Assembly: GCA_964619955.1 (NCBI GenBank)
Contig: CAZUJF010000003.1
Span: 1-64,000, forward strand
Origin: JACQFK01 sp964619955
GTDB taxonomy: Bacteria; Planctomycetota; MHYJ01; JACPRB01
Direction of reading: 5' to 3'
DNA: 64,000 nt
The notes below the pieces were generated by a model. It was not told the origin of the DNA and did no database searches. It saw only the letters and a list, made by a program, of their open reading frames with translations. The translations under genes were made by a program, and so were the position numbers. This document shows positions 1-5,657 of this stretch, one piece after another. Position 1 is the stretch's first letter, and every line of letters starts with the position of its first letter.

Positions 1-25
1 CATCCGGCTTCTAGCCGTTATGTGA

Positions 26-49
26 AACCCTCGCCTTTAGGCGAGGGTT
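26..49 (-). terminator. Hairpin at the 3' end of the tRNA array
   Basis: A perfect 10-bp inverted repeat (26-35 with 40-49) with a 4-base loop lies about 40 bases beyond the last tRNA gene of the minus-strand array. It would fold in either transcript. No U-tract follows on the minus strand, so it is a candidate terminator or 3' processing barrier, not a textbook intrinsic terminator. Confidence 0.45.
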
Positions 50-89
50 GTTCATCAAAGGGGTGGCTTACCGTTAGCCGTACTCCTCC

Positions 90-177
90 TGGCGGAGGTG
101 ACAGGAGTCGAACCTGCCCGCCTTTTCAGGGGCGACTCGCTTCCAACGAGTGGGGCCTGCCCATGCCCAACACCTCC
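90..177 (-). tRNA. tRNA-Ser(GGA)
   Basis: The reverse strand folds as a type II tRNA: 7-bp acceptor stem (94-100 with 171-177), long variable arm, canonical TTC T-loop, GG in the D-loop. The anticodon loop TTGGAAG gives anticodon GGA. The discriminator is G73 and CCA is encoded (90-92). Last gene of the array in transcription order. Confidence 0.93.
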
Positions 178-189
178 AGGATTGAAATC

Positions 190-281
190 TGGCGGAGAGG
201 GCGAGAGTCGAACTCGCAGGCCACCGTTTGATGGCCGTCCCGCTTCGAACGGGGTGGGCTTGCCGCATGCCCGACCTCTCC
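190..281 (-). tRNA. tRNA-Ser(CGA)
   Basis: Type II tRNA with 7-bp acceptor stem (194-200 with 275-281), long variable arm, D-loop GG and T-loop TTCGACT. Anticodon loop TTCGAAG gives CGA. G73 and CCA are encoded. The anticodon stem has one C-A mismatch at its outer pair. Confidence 0.92.
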
Positions 282-285
282 GGGG

Positions 286-357
286 TACCGGCGGGTGGAA
301 TCGAACCACCGTCTTCCCCTTATGAAAGGGACGTCGCTGCCATTGGACGACGCCGGC
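286..357 (-). tRNA. tRNA-Met(CAT), elongator-type (or Ile2)
   Basis: Acceptor stem 287-293 with 351-357, T-loop TTCGATT, D-loop with GG. Anticodon loop TTCATAA gives CAT. The anticodon stem lacks the three G-C pairs of initiator tRNA, so this is elongator Met or lysidine-modified Ile(CAT); the sequence alone does not settle it. CCA is not encoded (ACC is followed by C). Confidence 0.88.
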
Positions 358-368
358 GTGAAAGCTTT

Positions 369-440
369 TGGAGTGGGTGAAAGGACGTGCACCTTCAAGC
401 GCCTGCGTACAAGACAGGGGCTCTACGATTGAGCACCCAG
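369..440 (-). tRNA. tRNA-Thr(TGT), non-canonical
   Basis: Cloverleaf with anticodon loop CTTGTAC (anticodon TGT), acceptor 373-379 with 434-440 and encoded T73-CCA. The T-loop is TGCACGT, not TTCRANT. The D-loop is only AATCGTA with no GG. The D-stem appears to follow the acceptor stem directly, so the usual U8/A9 linker is missing and the gene is short (69 nt without CCA). It could be a degenerate gene; see the findings. Confidence 0.65.
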
Positions 441-444
441 CGAG

Positions 445-518
445 TGGAGCCGCCAGCGAGAATCGGACTCGCGTCTCATCTTTACCAAAGATGTGCCTTG
501 CCACTAGACGATGGCGGC
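445..518 (-). tRNA. tRNA-Thr(GGT)
   Basis: Perfect 7-bp acceptor (449-455 with 512-518), anticodon loop TTGGTAA (GGT), D-loop with GG, encoded T73-CCA. The T-loop is TCCGATT, so position 55 is C instead of U; with G18 present this would allow a Watson-Crick G18-C55 pair. Confidence 0.9.
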
Positions 519-546
519 GGGGCCGCTACCCTACGTCTCGGGATTT

Positions 547-623
547 TGGGGTGACCGACCAGACTCGCACTGGCTAAGGTCCGGGTCACAGCCGGACGGC
601 TCGTCTCTTTGCCTTCGGCCACC
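547..623 (-). tRNA. tRNA-His(GTG), altered D/T loops
   Basis: Acceptor stem 551-557 with 616-622. An encoded G at position -1 (623) faces C73, the bacterial tRNA-His identity pair, and CCA follows. Anticodon loop CTGTGAC gives GTG. The T-loop is TGCGAGT (G55) and the D-loop AAAGAGACGA lacks the GG pair. The intact His identity elements argue that it is not simply decayed. Confidence 0.85.
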
Positions 624-634
624 GCGTAAAGATT

Positions 635-708
635 TGGTCCGCCTGGAAGGAATCGAACCTTCGTTCTTCGCTTATCGAGCGAACGGTCTGCCCTTGACCT
701 ACAGGCGG
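635..708 (-). tRNA. tRNA-Ile(GAT) with C33
   Basis: Canonical acceptor (639-645 with 702-708), T-loop TTCGATT, D-loop with GG, encoded A73-CCA. The perfect 5-bp anticodon stem closes the loop TCGATAA, so the anticodon is GAT, but position 33 is C where U33 is nearly universal. Confidence 0.85.
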
Positions 709-709
709 A

Positions 710-784
710 TGGAGGGGGAGACGGGTTCCGCCCCCGCGATCTCCTCGTTGGCAACGAGGCGTCTTGCTGCTCGACTACTCCCCC
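710..784 (-). tRNA. tRNA-Gly(GCC), altered T-loop
   Basis: Perfect 7-bp acceptor stem (714-720 with 778-784), anticodon loop TTGCCAA (GCC), encoded T73-CCA. The T-loop is GGCGGAA, lacking T54, U55 and A58. The D-loop GAGCAGCAA has AG in place of GG. It is the most divergent T-loop in the array. Confidence 0.75.
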
Positions 785-790
785 GAAGAG

Positions 791-864
791 TGGCTGCCTC
801 GGCAGGGCTCGCACCTGCATGGCCGGGGTCAAAGTCCGGCATCCTACGGTTAGATGACGAGGCA
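791..864 (-). tRNA. tRNA-Gln(TTG), altered D/T loops
   Basis: Acceptor 795-801 with 858-864, G73 and CCA encoded, anticodon loop CTTTGAC (TTG) with an A-C pair closing the stem. T-loop TGCGAGC has G55. D-loop TAACCGTAG carries CG where GG normally sits, so C18 could pair with G55. Confidence 0.82.
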
Positions 865-868
865 GGGG

Positions 869-950
869 TGGGCGCGTGAGGAATCGAACCTCCTATCCCG
901 ATGGGCGAGAGCTTTACAGGCTCCGTGAATTCCCACATTCAAGCGCACCC
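869..950 (-). tRNA. tRNA-Tyr(GTA)
   Basis: Type II tRNA with a long variable arm, T-loop TTCGATT, D-loop containing GGG, anticodon loop CTGTAAA (GTA). Acceptor 870-876 with 944-950, A73; CCA is not encoded. Confidence 0.92.
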
Positions 951-956
951 AAGATT

Positions 957-1030
957 TGGTGGAACCGAAGGGAGTCGAACCCTCATCTCCTGCTTGCAAG
1001 GCAGGCACTCTCCCGTTGAGTTACGGTCCC
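957..1030 (-). tRNA. tRNA-Ala(TGC)
   Basis: Canonical cloverleaf with acceptor 961-967 and 1024-1030, anticodon loop CTTGCAA (TGC), T-loop TTCGACT, D-loop GGG, encoded A73-CCA. Confidence 0.94.
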
Positions 1031-1031
1031 G

Positions 1032-1108
1032 TGGTTGCGGGGACAGGATTCGCACCTGTTGTCTCCAGCTTATGAGACTGGCGAGGTCGCTCATGCCTCT
1101 CCCCCGCG
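1032..1108 (-). tRNA. tRNA-Met(CAT), C1-A72 mismatch, altered D/T loops
   Basis: Anticodon loop CTCATAA gives CAT. The best acceptor pairing (1036-1042 with 1102-1108) leaves C1 opposite A72, the unpaired end typical of bacterial initiator tRNA, but the anticodon stem lacks the three G-C pairs. T-loop TGCGAAT has G55 and D-loop CATGAGCGA has AG in place of GG. CCA is encoded. Whether it is initiator, elongator or Ile2 is open. Confidence 0.75.
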
Positions 1109-1117
1109 TCGAAGTAT

Positions 1118-1216
1118 TGGTGGACGGACCCGGTTACGCTCCGGGCTCTCCGGCTCTTCAAACCGGCGCTCTCACTAGTGGTGAGTTAGTCGAACCACTA
1201 GACCAGCTATCCGTCC
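1118..1216 (-). tRNA. tRNA-Phe(GAA)-like with extra hairpin in the D-arm
   Basis: Ninety-nine bases including encoded A73-CCA. Acceptor 1122-1128 pairs perfectly with 1210-1216. The anticodon arm has a 5-bp stem closed by T-G around TTGAAGA (anticodon GAA), with a 4-base variable region. The T-loop is AGCGTAA. The D-arm is about 40 nt and contains an 8-bp hairpin (1174-1181 with 1193-1200). Removing that hairpin leaves a 13-base D-arm with GG in its loop. Not selenocysteine tRNA: no TCA anticodon on this strand. Confidence 0.65.
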
Positions 1217-1220
1217 CAGT

Positions 1221-1294
1221 TGGTTGCCGGAGTAGGAATCGAACCCACCTCTCCGCGTTCAGAGCGCGGCGTCCTACCGATAGACGACCCGGCA
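1221..1294 (-). tRNA. tRNA-Gln(CTG)
   Basis: Canonical cloverleaf with acceptor 1225-1231 and 1288-1294, anticodon loop CTCTGAA (CTG), T-loop TTCGATT, D-loop with GG, encoded A73-CCA. Confidence 0.94.
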
Positions 1295-1295
1295 A

Positions 1296-1370
1296 TGGCG
1301 ATCCCTACGGGGGTTGAACCCGTTCTTCCACCGTGACAGGGTGGCGTGCGCACCGGCACACTCAGGGACC
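1296..1370 (-). tRNA. tRNA-Asp(GTC)
   Basis: Acceptor 1300-1306 with 1364-1370, anticodon loop CTGTCAC (GTC), T-loop TTCAACC, D-loop with GG, G73 and CCA encoded. Confidence 0.93.
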
Positions 1371-1378
1371 TTGAAGTC

Positions 1379-1452
1379 TGGCAGGCCGGTGGAGGATCGA
1401 ACTCCAGACTGCTGTTTTGGAGACAGCCGTGATGCCCCTTCACTACCGACCT
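1379..1452 (-). tRNA. tRNA-Trp(CCA)
   Basis: Acceptor 1383-1389 with 1446-1452, anticodon loop CTCCAAA (CCA), T-loop TTCGATC, D-loop with GG, G73 and CCA encoded. Confidence 0.94.
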
Positions 1453-1456
1453 GGGG

Positions 1457-1527
1457 TACGGGCAGCGGGAGTCGCACCCGCGCGTCCAGTTTGGAAAACC
1501 GGCATGCTGCTGTAACATCTTGCCCGT
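1457..1527 (-). tRNA. tRNA-Gly(TCC), altered D/T loops
   Basis: First gene of the array in transcription order. Perfect 7-bp acceptor (1458-1464 with 1521-1527), anticodon loop TTTCCAA (TCC), A73, CCA not encoded. T-loop TGCGACT has G55. D-loop TTACAGCAG has AG in place of GG. Confidence 0.83.
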
Positions 1528-1534
1528 GCGCGGA

Positions 1535-1590
1535 CGGAGTACCTCTTCCCGAGGCACTCCGCCTCGTTTACTGTCCAGCCTGATTGTCAA
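1535..1590 (-). promoter_or_regulatory. Leader hairpin and possible -35 upstream of the tRNA array
   Basis: An 11-bp hairpin (1535-1545 with 1551-1561, one G-T pair, 5-base loop) sits immediately upstream of the first tRNA on the minus strand. A TTGACA lies at 1590-1585, but no well-spaced -10 is visible, so the promoter assignment is weak. Confidence 0.3.
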
Positions 1591-1653
1591 ACGACCCATC
1601 CGGGTCACTCTGTCACCCGTCCCCGGCGATAGCCGATGGCGGCGGATGAAGCC

Positions 1654-1688
1654 AAAAAAAAACCCGCACCCGGTTTCCCGGATGCGGG
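1654..1688 (-). terminator. Intrinsic terminator of the candidate RNA gene
   Basis: On the minus strand an 11-position stem (1678-1688 with 1663-1673, one mismatch, 4-base loop) is followed by nine U (1662-1654). It would end a leftward transcript coming from 1690-1925 and insulate the tRNA array. Confidence 0.88.
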
Positions 1689-1689
1689 C

Positions 1690-1925
1690 TGCGGTTTTCA
1701 GTTAAAGGTCTACATCTTCCGCACTCCCACACCCGGGCTCGTCCTCTCCTGCGGTTCCTGCGAGAGATACCCCGTGGTATTCCCCTGCAGGCAGGGCAGG
1801 GCAAAGCCGATCGCGAGCGAGGATTTCGCTCGTGTCGCGCTTGTCCGGGGGTGGGCTTGCAGCATCATTTCAAACTCGTTTCCTTGTCAGCTTCCTGTAC
1901 CCGTGACCTGTCTCCTATCCGCGGG
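1690..1925 (-). ncRNA. Candidate structured RNA gene, unassigned
   Basis: This stretch has no convincing protein but has an AT-rich promoter-like segment upstream (1930-1975, minus strand, possible TTTCAC and ATATTT boxes) and a strong terminator downstream. The reverse strand can form a long closing helix (around 1840-1855 with 1723-1738, 13 of 16 positions paired), an internal 6-bp hairpin (around 1813-1833) and a terminal irregular hairpin (about 1755-1792). A rod with a central open region is reminiscent of 6S RNA, but no diagnostic sequence was recognised. It lacks the signatures of RNase P RNA, tmRNA and the SRP core. Confidence 0.45.
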
Positions 1926-1929
1926 AAAA

Positions 1930-1975
1930 AATATGACAAATTCTGAAATATGTGAAAAAGCGGACTTGCCGTCGG
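1930..1975 (-). promoter_or_regulatory. AT-rich promoter-like region
   Basis: A roughly 45-base segment of strikingly low GC in a GC-rich context. On the minus strand it offers TTTCAC, a 17-base spacer and ATATTT, which would start transcription near 1920 towards the candidate RNA. The remaining bases to 2118 show nothing recognisable. Confidence 0.35.
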
Positions 1976-2151
1976 TTCCACCGTGCTTCGCGGGGTGCCT
2001 CTCGGATACCCGGGCGTGCGCACGGCAAGGGTGGAGTTGTGCCGGTTCCTTGCTCTTGGTGGAGGCGGGCCTGGAATATCCGGCTTTTGAATTTGTGGCC
2101 CGGCGGGGGAGGGGACGCTAGACTCCGCTTCCAGACGCCGAGAGGGGTGCC

Positions 2152-3564
2152 TTGGTCTTCAGCTCGTTCCTGTTCCTGACCGCCTTCCTTCCCGTTTTTC
2201 TCGCGATCTATCACGCGAGCCCGGCGCGCGCGAAGAATGCCGTCGCCCTCGCCGCGAGCGTGGCGTTCTACGCCTGGGGGGCGCCCACCCTCGTTTTCTA
2301 CCTGGTCGCGGCCTGCTTCCTGGACTACCTGGCCGCCGCGTGGATCCTCCGCTCCTCCCGCCCGCGGCTCGTCCTGGGCTCGGCCCTCGTCCTCAACCTC
2401 TCCCTGCTCGCCTGGTTCAAGTACGCCAACTTCTTCGTCCCCGAACTCAACCGCCTCCTCGCCTGGGCCGGCGCGGCGCCGGTCCCCTGGACCTCCGTCG
2501 CCCTCCCCATCGGCATCTCCTTCTTCACCTTCCACCGCATCAGCTACCTCGTCGACGTGTACCGCCGGACCTGCGCCCCCGCGCGCTCCTTCCCGGACTA
2601 CCTCCTCTACATCCTCCTCTTTCCCCAGCTCATCGCCGGCCCCATCGTGCGCTACAAGGACGTGGCCGCCGAAATCTCCGGCCGCGTCCATACGCTCCCG
2701 CTGTTCTTCGAGGGCATGGTCCGCTTCTCGACGGGCCTCGCGAAGAAGATCCTGGTGGCGAACATCCTGGGGGAGACCGCGGACCGCGTCTTCGCGCTGC
2801 CGCCGGCGTCCCTTTCCGTGGACCAGGCGTGGGTCGGCATCCTCTGTTATGCGTTCCAGATCTACTTCGATTTCTCGGGCTATTCGGACATGGCCTCCGG
2901 CCTGGCCCGCATGGTCGGCATCGGCTTCCCCGAGAACTTCAATCATCCTTACGCGGCGCGGAGCATCACCGAATTCTGGCGCCGCTGGCACATCTCCCTC
3001 TCCTCGTTCATGAAGGACTACCTCTACGTGCCGCTCGGCGGGAACCGCCACGGCGCGCGGCGGACCACGTTCAACCTCTGGCTGGTCTTTCTTGTCTCCG
3101 GACTCTGGCACGGCGCCGCCTGGAACTTCGTCGCCTGGGGCGCCTACCACGGGTGCTTCCTCGCCGTCGAGCGCGTCGTCGGCCAGGCCCGGCTGGCCCG
3201 GATCCCCCGGGTGCCCGCGCTCCTGCTGACGTTCCTGATCGTGCTTTTCGGATGGGTGCTCTTCCGCTCGCCCGACCTCGCCTCCGCCGTCGCCTACGCC
3301 GGCCGCCTGATCGGTCTCGGTGCGGGCGTTCCCGCCGAGGCGCCGCCGCCCTGGCTGCCTCTGCTCGGGAATCGCGCCGCGTTCACCCTGGTCCTCGCCG
3401 CGCTCCTGAGCTTCGCCCCGGCCTGGGACCTCCGTTCCCTCTGGCGCCTTTCCGGGCCCGGCGCGGACCGCCTGCGCTTCGTCGCCGCCCTCGCCGGCTG
3501 CCTGCTCTCGCTGGCGTATCTCGGCAGCAGCCGCAGCAATCCGTTCATCTACTTCAGGTTCTGA
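2152..3564 (+). CDS. MBOAT-family O-acyltransferase (AlgI/PatA-like)
   Basis: A 470-residue polytopic membrane protein of the MBOAT family. The conserved block WRRWHISLS contains His280, and SGLWHGAAWNF contains His320, the invariant catalytic histidine. Family members move an acyl (often acetyl) group across the membrane onto a surface polysaccharide. The TTG start at 2152 follows GAGAGGGG (2140-2147); TAGACT at 2119-2124 is a plausible -10. The next gene begins one base after the stop and encodes the AlgJ-like periplasmic partner, the usual pairing for alginate, cellulose or peptidoglycan O-acetylation. The polysaccharide acceptor cannot be told from the sequence. Confidence 0.93.
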   Translation: MVFSSFLFLTAFLPVFLAIYHASPARAKNAVALAASVAFYAWGAPTLVFYLVAACFLDYLAAAWILRSSRPRLVLGSALVLNLSLLAWFKYANFFVPELNRLLAWAGAAPVPWTSVALPIGISFFTFHRISYLVDVYRRTCAPARSFPDYLLYILLFPQLIAGPIVRYKDVAAEISGRVHTLPLFFEGMVRFSTGLAKKILVANILGETADRVFALPPASLSVDQAWVGILCYAFQIYFDFSGYSDMASGLARMVGIGFPENFNHPYAARSITEFWRRWHISLSSFMKDYLYVPLGGNRHGARRTTFNLWLVFLVSGLWHGAAWNFVAWGAYHGCFLAVERVVGQARLARIPRVPALLLTFLIVLFGWVLFRSPDLASAVAYAGRLIGLGAGVPAEAPPPWLPLLGNRAAFTLVLAALLSFAPAWDLRSLWRLSGPGADRLRFVAALAGCLLSLAYLGSSRSNPFIYFRF

Positions 3565-3565
3565 G

Positions 3566-4678
3566 ATGCATTCGTCGCGCCGGAGTCTCGTGACCTACGC
3601 CGCCTGCTTCGCGGGCCTGCTCGCGGTCCCGCTGCTCTCGATGCCCTTCGTGGATCCCAGCGTTCCCGGGGCCAAGGAGAAAGCCGACTTTCCGGCGTTC
3701 AGCGTCCGGGGCTTCCTCGACGGCAGCTTCCAGGCGGGCGTCGAGCGCGCCTACGACCGCCGCTACGGCTTCCGGCGGCAGATCGTCCGCACCGCGAATC
3801 AGGTCGACTTCAGCGTCTTTCGCGAGATCCCCTGGAAGAGCGGCCACCGCATCGTGCTCGGCAGGGAGCACACGCTCTACCAGTCCGAATATCTCGAGGC
3901 GCTCATGGGGCGCGACAGCGTGCCGCCCGGTCGCCTCGAGCAGTTCGCCCGGGACCTGCGCCGGCTCCAGGACGCCCTGGAGGCCCGCGGGAAGGCCTTC
4001 CTTTTTCTGATCACCCCGAGCAAGGCCTCCATCGATCCTGAGTTCCTTCCGGAGCTCCCGGGCCCGCTGTGGCCGCGCAACTATGAAGCCCTGCTGCCGC
4101 TGCTGTCCACCCACGGGGTCCGCACCCTGGACGGCCATGCGATCGCGGTCGCGATGAAGACCCGGAAGGGCGGCACGCTTTTCCCCCGGGGCGGCACCCA
4201 CTGGGGCCAGGAGCTCGCGCTGGAAACCGTCCGGCAGCTGCTCGCGCGGCTCGAGGAGCGGACGGGCCGCACGTACCCGCGTCTCCGGGCGGACGGCGCG
4301 GGTCCGCCGGCGCGGGCCAAGGGGCCGGAGGCCGACCTCGCCCAGCTCGCCAACCTCTGGACGCCCTGGCTGCTGACACGGCCGGCGGCGCCCTTGAAGA
4401 TCGTCCGGGAGCTGCCGGAAGGCGGCGTCGTGCCGAAGCTCTATTTCGTGGGGACCAGCTTCCTGGACCTCCCGATGAAGATCCTCGAGGCGCAGCAGTC
4501 GATGGCCCCGGAATCCTTGCGGAACTGGTACGGGATCCGTCGCTTCGCGGATCCGGAGCGCGAACTCGCGGGCTGGGACGCCGTGATCCTGGAGACCAAC
4601 GAGGCCGGGATCCCCTGGCTGGGCTTCGGGTTCATCGAAGCCGTGCTGGGCGGCACGCCGCCGCCGCGGCCGCAGTGA
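3566..4678 (+). CDS. AlgJ/AlgX-like SGNH-fold O-acyltransferase partner
   Basis: A 370-residue protein with an N-terminal membrane anchor (about residues 9-24), followed by a periplasmic SGNH-like domain. The GTHW block (His212) and VGTSF block (Ser298) match the His and Ser regions of the AlgJ/AlgX domain. The Asp that normally lies two residues before this His is Gly210 here, so a complete triad is not obvious. It starts one base after the MBOAT stop, so both are one transcript. Likely role: receiving the acyl group from the MBOAT protein and placing it on a polysaccharide, or handling substrate if catalytically altered. Confidence 0.82.
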   Translation: MHSSRRSLVTYAACFAGLLAVPLLSMPFVDPSVPGAKEKADFPAFSVRGFLDGSFQAGVERAYDRRYGFRRQIVRTANQVDFSVFREIPWKSGHRIVLGREHTLYQSEYLEALMGRDSVPPGRLEQFARDLRRLQDALEARGKAFLFLITPSKASIDPEFLPELPGPLWPRNYEALLPLLSTHGVRTLDGHAIAVAMKTRKGGTLFPRGGTHWGQELALETVRQLLARLEERTGRTYPRLRADGAGPPARAKGPEADLAQLANLWTPWLLTRPAAPLKIVRELPEGGVVPKLYFVGTSFLDLPMKILEAQQSMAPESLRNWYGIRRFADPERELAGWDAVILETNEAGIPWLGFGFIEAVLGGTPPPRPQ

Positions 4679-4741
4679 GGAGCAGGGTCGACGCGACGCT
4701 GAGGCCCCCGCGGATCGTTTTCGGAATCCCGCGCGGGATGG

Positions 4742-4747
4742 TATCCT
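4742..4747 (+). promoter_or_regulatory. -10 element 6 bases from the start codon
   Basis: TATCCT ends six bases before the ATG at 4754, with no Shine-Dalgarno sequence, so the mRNA would start at or next to the AUG. Confidence 0.6.
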
Positions 4748-4753
4748 CCGCGC

Positions 4754-5503
4754 ATGATCGTTTCATACGCCCTGGCGCTGCTCCTCGTCGCCGCCGCGGC
4801 GCCGCAGGACGCCGGCGAAGCCCGCGAGTTCAAGGAGGCGGGCGGCCGGAAGCTGCTCTACCGGCTCTACAAACCCGCCGCGTACGACGCGAAGCAGAAG
4901 TACCCGCTCGTGCTCTTCCTGCACGGCGCGGGCGAGCGCGGCGACGACAACCAGGCCCAGGTCAAACACGGCGTCCGCTTCTTCCTCCAGAACCAGGCTA
5001 AGAACCCCTGCTTCATCGTCGCGCCCCAGTGTCCCGGAAAATTCCAGTGGGTCGACACGCCCTGGGGCAATCTCCAGCACACGATGCCGGCGCAGCCCAC
5101 GGAGCCGATGCAGCTCACGATCGCCCTGCTCGGAGCCTTGGAGAAGGAGTTCCCGGCCGTGGACGCGAAACGGCTCTACGTGACGGGGCTTTCGATGGGC
5201 GGCTTCGGCACCTGGGATCTCATCACGCGCCTCCCGAAGCGCTTCGCGGCGGCCGTCCCGATCTGCGGCGGCGCGGACGACGGCAAGGCGGCGCTGATCG
5301 CGAAGGTTCCGGCCTGGGTCTTCCACGGCGGCGCGGACGACGTCGTCAAGACCGTCCGTTCGCGGAACATCGTGGCCGCGCTCAAGGCCGCGCGCGGCAC
5401 CCCGAAGTACACGGAGTATCCCGGGATGGGCCACTTCTCCTGGGACCAGGCTTATGGCGAGCCGGAACTCATGCCCTGGCTCTTCGCCCAGAAGCTGCCT
5501 TGA
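4754..5503 (+). CDS. Secreted alpha/beta-hydrolase esterase
   Basis: A 249-residue protein with a short signal peptide (about residues 1-17, then Gln). The alpha/beta-hydrolase fold is shown by the oxyanion segment LFLHGAGERGDDN, the nucleophile elbow GLSMGG (Ser147), an acid candidate in HGGADD (Asp195/196) and the catalytic His227 in GMGHFSW. It resembles the PHB-depolymerase/feruloyl-esterase-like group, and its neighbours suggest a carbohydrate-ester substrate. Preceded by a -10 abutting the ATG. A hairpin overlaps its stop codon. Confidence 0.88.
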   Translation: MIVSYALALLLVAAAAPQDAGEAREFKEAGGRKLLYRLYKPAAYDAKQKYPLVLFLHGAGERGDDNQAQVKHGVRFFLQNQAKNPCFIVAPQCPGKFQWVDTPWGNLQHTMPAQPTEPMQLTIALLGALEKEFPAVDAKRLYVTGLSMGGFGTWDLITRLPKRFAAAVPICGGADDGKAALIAKVPAWVFHGGADDVVKTVRSRNIVAALKAARGTPKYTEYPGMGHFSWDQAYGEPELMPWLFAQKLP

Positions 5504-5538
5504 GTCGCCCGTACCCCGCTTTTGATTCCGGGCGACTC
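5502..5538. terminator. Hairpin at the end of the esterase gene
   Basis: A perfect 10-bp stem (5502-5511 with 5529-5538) starts inside the stop codon. No U-tract follows. Together with the next hairpin it separates two convergent genes. Confidence 0.45.
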
Positions 5539-5621
5539 ACCCTCCGTAGCCGCCCTCAAAGTTCTCGGCGAAGGAGGGTCACCCTCCTGCGCCCCTTGAG
5601 GGGTGGGCTTCGGAGGGTTTC

Positions 5622-5657
5622 GCCCGCCGTAAGCAAGGGAGGCTTCTTACGGCGGGC
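5622..5657. terminator. 12-bp hairpin abutting the sialate-esterase stop
   Basis: A perfect 12-bp stem (5622-5633 with 5646-5657) with a 12-base loop, immediately beyond the stop codon of the minus-strand gene. It is a likely terminator or mRNA 3' stabiliser; U-tract absent. Confidence 0.45.

Noticed and set aside
1118..1216. Selenocysteine tRNA read on the plus strand (loop CTTCAAA)
   Set aside because: The plus-strand reading has an anticodon-like CTTCAAA, but the stem does not close properly and there is no T-loop or 8+5 acceptor/T layout. The minus strand gives a perfect acceptor and CCA.
1690..1925. RNase P RNA, tmRNA or SRP RNA
   Set aside because: None of the sequence signatures of these families (RNase P core, tRNA-like ends of tmRNA, SRP hairpin core) was found. 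Left as an unassigned RNA candidate.
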